DNA from: Mycobacterium asiaticum
Lineage (GTDB): Bacteria > Actinomycetota > Actinomycetes > Mycobacteriales > Mycobacteriaceae
Direction of reading: 5' to 3'
Assembly (NCBI RefSeq): GCF_001673635.1
Contig: NZ_LZMH01000055.1
Span: 62,001-126,000, forward strand
DNA: 64,000 bases
The translations under genes were made by a program, and so were the position numbers. Below are positions 59,085-64,000 of this stretch, piece after piece. The notes under the pieces were generated by a model. The model was not told the DNA's origin. It was given only the letters and a program-made list of their open reading frames with translations, and did not search any database. Numbering within the stretch: the first letter of the stretch is position 1; every line of letters begins with the position of its first letter.

Positions 59085-60242
59085 TCAATCAATCGCTTCG
59101 CGGCACACCCGCACCGGGTCGGCCACTCCGGCGATGCTGGCAGCGGCCCGCTGCGCGGCCGCCCGATAGCCCGGCGAGGCCAACACCACGCCCACCGCGG
59201 CCACCAGCGCGTCGGCGGTCAGCGGGCGGATCAGCTGCCCGCTGCCCTGCCGGACCACCCGATTCGCCATCTCCCACTGATCGCCGCCCCCGGGCACCAC
59301 TACCATGGGTACGCCCGCCAGCAGCGTCTTGGCGACCATGCCGTGGCCGCCGCCCGCGATCACCAGATCGGCATGCCTTAACAGCTCGTCCTGACGGCCC
59401 AGACCCACCACCGCCCACGGCGGCACCGCCAAATCCTCACCGCCGAGCCAGGACACCACCAGCCGCGAACCGGCCGGCAGCGTCTCCCCTGGCCGCAGGC
59501 ATTCCAGGGCAAGCTGCGCCAGCCCGGTGGTGCCGGTGTAGGCCGTCGAGGGCGCGATCACCACCACCGGTCCCGAGCCGGCCGGGATCGGCAGCACTCG
59601 TTCGGTCGGCTCGAAGTGCAGCGGGCCGACCACCACCGCCTCGGCCGGCCAGTCCGGGCGGGGCACCTCCAGGGCGGGCAGCGTGGCGATCAGCCGCCGC
59701 GCCGGCCCTGGATCCCGCGCCGGCAGGCCGATGTCGACCCGCACGGCTGCGCGCTGGCGCTGGCCCGCCCGCACCGAGCGCGCCGTCAGCGCCCGCATCA
59801 CCGAGTCCCGCAGCCGTCCCCGCAACCCCGTCCCCGGCGCCAGACCGCTGCCGATCGGCGGCAGCCCCTTCGACGGCAGGTAAAGCGGGTGCGGGCAGAG
59901 CTCGACCCACGGGATCCCGAGCAGCTCGGCGGCCATGCCTCCGCCTGAGGTGATCACGTCGGACACCACCAGATCGGGCCCCAGATCGCGCAAGGTCGGC
60001 GCGATCAGCACCGCCATCCGCGCGGCTCGCCGGTGGATCCTGGCCCCGGCGTCGAGGTCCTCGTCGGTGGCCTTGAGCCCGTCGAGCTCCACGGCGTCGA
60101 TCCCGACCGCGCGGGCGGCGTCCAGCCACTCCACGCCGGTGAACAGGGTGGGTTGGTCACCCGCGGCGAGAAAGCGTTGGCAAAGCGCGATCGCGGGAAA
60201 CGAGTGCCCGGGGTCCGGCCCGGCAACCACGGCGACGCGCAT
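59085..60242 (-). CDS. MGT/UGT-type (GT1) glycosyltransferase
   Basis: 385 residues from the ATG at 60242. Two Rossmann-like halves of GT1 family enzymes: GPDPGHSFPAIALCQRFLAAG at the N-terminus, and the C-terminal sugar-nucleotide region HADLVIAGGGHGMVAKTLLAGVPMVVVPGGGDQWEMA, with the donor-site Gly-rich loop and the D/Q pair (GDQWEMA). It probably glycosylates a lipid or small molecule; the substrate is not evident. Divergent from ephG. Confidence 0.9.
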   Translation of the reverse strand: MRVAVVAGPDPGHSFPAIALCQRFLAAGDQPTLFTGVEWLDAARAVGIDAVELDGLKATDEDLDAGARIHRRAARMAVLIAPTLRDLGPDLVVSDVITSGGGMAAELLGIPWVELCPHPLYLPSKGLPPIGSGLAPGTGLRGRLRDSVMRALTARSVRAGQRQRAAVRVDIGLPARDPGPARRLIATLPALEVPRPDWPAEAVVVGPLHFEPTERVLPIPAGSGPVVVIAPSTAYTGTTGLAQLALECLRPGETLPAGSRLVVSWLGGEDLAVPPWAVVGLGRQDELLRHADLVIAGGGHGMVAKTLLAGVPMVVVPGGGDQWEMANRVVRQGSGQLIRPLTADALVAAVGVVLASPGYRAAAQRAAASIAGVADPVRVCREAID

Positions 60243-60285
60243 CGGCCCTACCCTGCCACAGCGGCGCTCGCCTACGCTGGCAACC

Positions 60286-60720
60286 ATGACTGAGCTGACT
60301 CAGACGACAACCAGTGACAACATCCGCACGGTCGAGGGCTTCCTGTATGCCCTGCAGGACCAGGATTTCGAGACCGCCGATGCCGCGTTGCACGACGACC
60401 TGGTCTACGAGAACTACGGATACTCGCGGATCCGCGGCGGACGCAAGGTGGCCAAGCTCTTTCGCAAGATGGAGGGGCGGATCGGCTTCGAGGTGAAGTT
60501 CCACCGGGTGGCCGCCGACGGCAGCGCGGTGCTCACCGAGCGCACCGACGCGCTGATCTTTGGCCCGCTGCGCCTGCAGTTCTGGGTGTGCGGGATCTTC
60601 GAGGTGCAGGACGGGCGAATCATCCTGTGGCGGGATTACTTCGACTCGTACGACTTCCTCAAGGCGACTGTGCGCGGGCTGGTCGGGGTGGTCATCCCGT
60701 CACTGCGCGCGACGCTCTAG
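60286..60720 (+). CDS. ephG: Limonene-1,2-epoxide-hydrolase-fold enzyme EphG
   Basis: 144 residues. The limonene-epoxide hydrolase fold is supported by the YENYGY segment (Tyr/Asn), an Arg-X-Asp in LTERTDALIFG and the second Asp in LWRDYFDSYDFL, the conserved Asp-Arg-Asp triad of this cone-shaped fold. It hydrolyses small lipophilic or sterol epoxides in M. tuberculosis. Converges on pspM, 2 bp apart. Confidence 0.9.
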   Translation: MTELTQTTTSDNIRTVEGFLYALQDQDFETADAALHDDLVYENYGYSRIRGGRKVAKLFRKMEGRIGFEVKFHRVAADGSAVLTERTDALIFGPLRLQFWVCGIFEVQDGRIILWRDYFDSYDFLKATVRGLVGVVIPSLRATL

Positions 60721-60722
60721 GC

Positions 60723-61547
60723 CTATTGGGCGCGGCGCAGGCCGCCGAGTTCGTCGAACGCCTGCGCCCAGCCCAGCAGCCGATCCGTCGCGCCGGTGAG
60801 CTCGTCGCGGTAGCGCTGCTGGGCGAGCATGGTCACTCCGCCCGCGTTCTCGCCGTTGACCGACGAGACCAAATGTGCCGCGGCGGTGACCATCTCGTTG
60901 TACTGACGGACTCCGGCCCCCAGCTGCGCGGTGTACGCATTGATGGTCGGGACCAGGTATTCGCGTGACGACTCCGAGTTCTGCGCGGCCCGTTCCATCG
61001 ACACCACCTCGGCCGCGGTAGCCGCCATCGCCGCCGAAGTCCGCTTGGCCGCTTCGGTCAGCTCGCTGATCTCGTCGGGCGGCAGGATTGCGCTGCGCTC
61101 GATCACACCCAGCAACGAAAAGAATCCGCGCTCGGAGGCACCCAGCGCGTACATCGCCGGCCGCGCGGCCGAACCGGGCGGTGGCAACCGCCGGCTAACC
61201 GCGGGCCGCTGCGAGGGCAGCGGTTCGGACTTGAGCCAGTAATACCGGAAGAACAGCAGCGTCGCCGGGATCACCATCACCACCGCCACGGCGCCGGTGA
61301 TCTGCAGCAGCAGGGTGAACCAGCCCCAGGCCGCCAGGATCGCGGTCACCAGTGCCCAGAAGATCACCCCGGCGGTGAAGATCCAGGCCCAGCGCAGCGC
61401 GCGTCGGCGCCGTCGGAGTTGCCGGGCCCGCGGATCGGTGGCGGCAGTGATCTTGTCGACGACGAATCCGGACAGGTCGACGACGGTGGCGAAGCCGCGC
61501 TGCCACAGAGCCCGCAGGGGCCCGCGCCGGTTGGATCGCACCGCCAT
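60723..61547 (-). CDS. pspM: Psp-system membrane protein PspM (Rv2743c-like)
   Basis: 274 residues. N-terminal basic segment, two membrane helices (WAWIFTAGVIFWALVTAILA and GAVAVVMVIPATLLFFRYYW), then a coiled helical domain (ISELTEAAKRTSAAMAATAA). In M. tuberculosis it is the membrane partner of PspA. Directly downstream of pspA (12 bp gap). The usual next gene pspN is absent here. Confidence 0.85.
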   Translation of the reverse strand: MAVRSNRRGPLRALWQRGFATVVDLSGFVVDKITAATDPRARQLRRRRRALRWAWIFTAGVIFWALVTAILAAWGWFTLLLQITGAVAVVMVIPATLLFFRYYWLKSEPLPSQRPAVSRRLPPPGSAARPAMYALGASERGFFSLLGVIERSAILPPDEISELTEAAKRTSAAMAATAAEVVSMERAAQNSESSREYLVPTINAYTAQLGAGVRQYNEMVTAAAHLVSSVNGENAGGVTMLAQQRYRDELTGATDRLLGWAQAFDELGGLRRAQ

Positions 61548-61559
61548 CGTGTTGCTCTG

Positions 61560-62381
61560 CTACTGACCGAACGGTTTCTCGGGTACCGCTCCGCCGGGTT
61601 CGGTGGCCGGGGTTGCCGGGGTCGCGCCGGGCGCAGCGGCACCGCCGGCGGGCAGGGCGTCGCCGCGCATAGAGGCGCGGATCTGCTCCAGCCGGGAGTG
61701 CCCGGCCATCTGGACGCCTGCCTGCTCGACCTCGAGCATGCGACCCTGCACCGAACTCTGGGCGAGCTCGGCGGAGCCGATCGCGTTGGCGTAGCGGCGT
61801 TCGATCTTGTCGCGTACCTCGTCGAGGCTGGGGGTGTTGCCCGGGGCGGCGAGCTCGCTCATCGACCGCAGCGACGCGCTGACCTGCTCCTGCATCTTGG
61901 CCTGCTCGAGCTGGCTGAGTAGCTTGGTGCGCTCGGCGATCTTTTGCTGCAGCACCATCGCATTGCGCTCGACGGCCTTCTTGGCCTGCGAGGCCGCCTG
62001 CAGGGCCTGGTCGTGCAGGCTTTTGAGGTCTTCGACGCTTTGCTCGGCGGTGACCAGCTGAGCCGCGAACGCTTCGGCGGCGTTGTTGTATTCGGTCGCC
62101 TTGGCGGCGTCACCGCTGGCGACGGCCTGGTCGGCCAGCGTAAGCGCCTGGCGCACGTTGACCTGCAGCTTCTCGATGTCGGCGAGTTGCCGGTTCAGGC
62201 GCATCTCCAGCTGACGCTGGTTGCCGATCACCTGCGCCGCCTGCTGGGTGAGCGCCTGGTGGGTGCGCTGCGCTTCCTCGATGGCCTGCTGAATCTGCAC
62301 CTTCGGGTCGGCGTGTTCGTCGATTTTGGAGTTGAACAGCGCCATGAGGTACTTCCACGCTTTGACGAACGGATTGGCCAT
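61560..62381 (-). CDS. pspA: Phage-shock protein A homologue (35-kDa antigen)
   Basis: 273 residues. The PspA/IM30 coiled-coil family: N-terminal amphipathic helix ([18 protein letters not shown]), long charged helices over residues 25–215, and a Pro/Ala-rich mycobacterial tail ([15 protein letters not shown]). It coats stressed inner membranes and is induced by ClgR. Positioned between clgR and pspM on the same strand. Confidence 0.96.
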   Translation of the reverse strand: MANPFVKAWKYLMALFNSKIDEHADPKVQIQQAIEEAQRTHQALTQQAAQVIGNQRQLEMRLNRQLADIEKLQVNVRQALTLADQAVASGDAAKATEYNNAAEAFAAQLVTAEQSVEDLKSLHDQALQAASQAKKAVERNAMVLQQKIAERTKLLSQLEQAKMQEQVSASLRSMSELAAPGNTPSLDEVRDKIERRYANAIGSAELAQSSVQGRMLEVEQAGVQMAGHSRLEQIRASMRGDALPAGGAAAPGATPATPATEPGGAVPEKPFGQ

Positions 62382-62501
62382 CAGTTAGCTCCGCCTTCGC
62401 TTCTTGGGTGCAGGATGGGCGCGAACACTACCCTGCAGCTCAATTTAGTGGGTCAGCCCCGATCGCCCCACCCATGGTGCATATCTAGTGAACGCCGAAG
62501 C

Positions 62502-62822
62502 TTACGCAACCGCCAGGGACGCTACGGGAGGAATGACGACCTTCGTGCTGGCGTCGATGGTGGCGCCCACGGTGTAGCCGGCACGCTCCTCGCGGGCCAT
62601 CCGCTCACCGGCATCGATGAGCACCTGCGACAGCGGCACCTGCAGGGCGTCACAGATCGCGTTGAGCAACTCGCTCGAGGGTTCCTTGCGGCCGCGCTCG
62701 ACCTCCGACAAATACCCGAGACTCACCCGCGCCGAATCGGACACCTCACGCAGTGTCCGGCCCTGCGATGTCCGGGTCCCCCGCAGCACGTCGCCAACGA
62801 CCTCGCGCACTAATGACGCCAT
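62502..62822 (-). CDS. clgR: Transcription factor ClgR
   Basis: 106 residues. A Cro/C1-type helix-turn-helix ([20 protein letters not shown], then [11 protein letters not shown]). It activates clp protease, pspA and other envelope-stress genes. The hydrophobic C-terminus ends VASLAVA, a likely Clp-recognition tail since ClgR is degraded by ClpP in mycobacteria. A SigE-type promoter lies upstream. Confidence 0.95.
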   Translation of the reverse strand: MASLVREVVGDVLRGTRTSQGRTLREVSDSARVSLGYLSEVERGRKEPSSELLNAICDALQVPLSQVLIDAGERMAREERAGYTVGATIDASTKVVIPPVASLAVA

Positions 62823-62873
62823 CGTGCTCTCCTCTTATCCGGTCATCATTGGTAAAGCATCAGACGTTAGGTC

Positions 62874-62901
62874 AACGCCATCAGTGGCCGCGATGGTTCC
62901 C
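62874..62901 (-). promoter_or_regulatory. SigE-type promoter of clgR
   Basis: On the minus strand GGGAACC (ending at 62896) precedes an 18-bp spacer and CGTT (62874–62877), about 52 bp upstream of the clgR ATG. SigE control of clgR–pspA–pspM is established in M. tuberculosis; the spacer is one base longer than the usual 16–17. Confidence 0.65.
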
Positions 62902-62908
62902 CGTGCGC

Positions 62909-63505
62909 TCAGGCCGCGCGTCTGGCACGGCGAATCTCCCGGGCCGTTGAAGCTACATAGTCGATTCCGGTGATAACCGTGAGCACGATCGCCAGCACCA
63001 TCACCACTTGAGCCGCGGTGTGCAGCAGGCCGGACAGCGGCAGCACGAACAACCCGATCGCCACCGCCTGGGTCAGGGTTTTGAGCTTGCCGCCCCAGCT
63101 GGCCGGGATGACGCCGCGCCGGATCACGGCCAGCCGCAACACGGTAATCGCCAGCTCACGGGTCATGATCAGCACGGTGACCCACCACGGCAGATCGCCG
63201 AGCATCGACAGTCCGATCAGCGCCGCGCCGATCAGCGTCTTATCCGCGATCGGGTCGATGAATGCGCCGAATTCGGTGGCCATGCCGTAATTGCGGGCCA
63301 ATTGCCCGTCGAACCGGTCGGTGATGCACGCGACCGCAAATATCGCCCACGCCACGATGCGGGCGGTGGTGTGATGACCGTCGCCATAGAACAGGGCGAA
63401 CAGAAAAATCGGGACCAGCAAAAGGCGTAAGAGGGTGAGAATGTTGGCCAGATTCGCGATACGGACAGCACCCGCCATCTCACCGGTTTCAGGCTGCCCC
63501 GACAC
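62909..63505 (-). CDS. pgsA3: CDP-diacylglycerol-phosphatidyltransferase family enzyme (PgsA3)
   Basis: 198 residues from a GTG. The CDP-alcohol phosphotransferase motif is intact: D-x2-DG-x2-AR-x8-G-x3-D-x3-D in TDRFDGQLARNYG … EFGAFIDPIADK. Several membrane helices. Orthologues are annotated phosphatidylglycerolphosphate synthases, though the true alcohol is not shown by sequence. Upstream of clgR, divergent from argA. A longer start is possible because the frame stays open to the region of the preceding SVAVSG segment. Confidence 0.88.
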   Translation of the reverse strand: MSGQPETGEMAGAVRIANLANILTLLRLLLVPIFLFALFYGDGHHTTARIVAWAIFAVACITDRFDGQLARNYGMATEFGAFIDPIADKTLIGAALIGLSMLGDLPWWVTVLIMTRELAITVLRLAVIRRGVIPASWGGKLKTLTQAVAIGLFVLPLSGLLHTAAQVVMVLAIVLTVITGIDYVASTAREIRRARRAA

Positions 63506-63563
63506 GGCAACAGAATAGCTGTTGACCAGCTCAAGCGAACCTCGACGTCGATACTGTGGCGAC

Positions 63564-64000
63564 GTGACCGAAAGTCCTGGGGATTACCGGCCGGTGGTTC
63601 GGCGAGCACGTACATCTGACGTTCCCGCGATCAAGCATCTCGTCGACACCTACGCCGGACGAATCCTGCTGGAGAAGAATCTGGTGACGCTCTATGAGGC
63701 GGTGCAGGAATTTTGGGTGGCCGAACTCCCGCAGGTACCAGGCCAGGTGGTGGGCTGCGGTGCGCTGCACGTGTTGTGGTCCGACCTTGGTGAAATACGC
63801 ACGGTGGCGGTCGATCCCGCATTCACCGGCCACGGGATCGGCCACGCGATCGTGAACAAGCTGCTCGAGGTGGCTCGCGAATTGCAGCTCGAGCGGCTGT
63901 TCGTGCTGACGTTCGAGACGGAGTTCTTCGGCAGACACGGGTTCACCGAGATCGAGGGCACGCCGGTGACCGCCGAGGTGTACGAAGAGATGTGCCGCTC
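63564..64000 (+). CDS. argA: Amino-acid N-acetyltransferase (N-acetylglutamate synthase), 3' truncated
   Basis: The first ~145 codons of a GNAT gene from the GTG at 63564; the window ends inside it. RRARTSDVPAIKHLVDTYAG opens the fold, and acetyl-CoA motif A is EIRTVAVDPAFTGHGIGHAI. The segment FETEFFGRHGFTEIEG is typical of this short ArgA. It makes N-acetylglutamate for arginine synthesis. About 30 codons should remain downstream. Divergent from pgsA3. Confidence 0.9.
   Translation, partial: MTESPGDYRPVVRRARTSDVPAIKHLVDTYAGRILLEKNLVTLYEAVQEFWVAELPQVPGQVVGCGALHVLWSDLGEIRTVAVDPAFTGHGIGHAIVNKLLEVARELQLERLFVLTFETEFFGRHGFTEIEGTPVTAEVYEEMCR

Overview
The window is a GC-rich actinobacterial chromosome segment that reads gene for gene like the ribD–argA region of a Mycobacterium genome (about Rv2671–Rv2747 in M. 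tuberculosis H37Rv numbering, from memory of that gene order). Genus-level support comes from sigA, sigB and ideR lying close together, the lexA–chiZ divergent pair, the clgR–pspA–pspM locus, an aftC-type arabinofuranosyltransferase, the coproporphyrin-dependent haem genes hemE–hemY–hemQ, and many mycobacterial DUF families (DUF3000, 3039, 3046, 3093, 3099, 3159, 3710, 4192, 4193). It is not M. tuberculosis: recA carries an intein at the site used by M. leprae, a K+/H+-type antiporter sits where I recall arsenic and ABC-transport genes in H37Rv, a GGDEF protein lies between miaB and recX, and PE_PGRS47 and pspN are missing next to pspM. A slow-growing non-tuberculous species is likely; I cannot name it.

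Layout. 1–10.4 kb: end of ribD, a TAP-type lipoprotein hydrolase, aftC, msrB, the hemE–hemY–hemQ–methyltransferase cluster on the minus strand, echA15, a DUF3000 protein and RNase D. 10.4–19 kb: dxs, then a potassium-transport neighbourhood (CPA1 antiporter, RNA methyltransferase, KimA-like permease; divergently ceoB and ceoC, separated by seven identical 56-bp repeats that each encode a mini-ORF). 19–25.6 kb: small conserved membrane and hypothetical genes, dut, cei, suhB, ppgK. 25.6–32.6 kb: sigA, RidA, DUF genes, a YihY/BrkB membrane protein, sigB and ideR. 32.6–38.6 kb: DUF4192, sthA, a PAC2 protein, an alpha/beta hydrolase, a deleted phzF pseudogene, nitrobindin and nrdR.

38.6–45.2 kb: chiZ and lexA with several SOS boxes, a large LGFP-repeat membrane protein, a TerC protein and fadE20 with a TetR-type operator. 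45.2–55.8 kb: hflX, dapF, miaA, an extradiol-dioxygenase-like gene, a DMT transporter, a DUF349 protein, a membrane protein, miaB, the GGDEF protein and recX. 55.8–64 kb: recA with its intein and a double promoter, a divergent FhuF-like gene, DUF3046, a glycosyltransferase, ephG, pspM–pspA–clgR, pgsA3 and the start of argA.

Functional themes are DNA-damage response (recA, recX, lexA, chiZ), envelope stress (sigB, clgR, pspA, pspM), haem and iron control (hemE/Y/Q, ideR, FhuF-like, nitrobindin), K+ homeostasis, and tRNA modification (miaA, miaB). Most genes are ordinary core genes. The parts most worth a second look are the 56-bp coupled mini-ORF array between ceoB and ceoC, the KimA/CeoBC/antiporter neighbourhood, the recA intein and promoter region, and the cluster of SOS boxes between chiZ and lexA. 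I saw no rRNA, tRNA, CRISPR array or insertion sequence.
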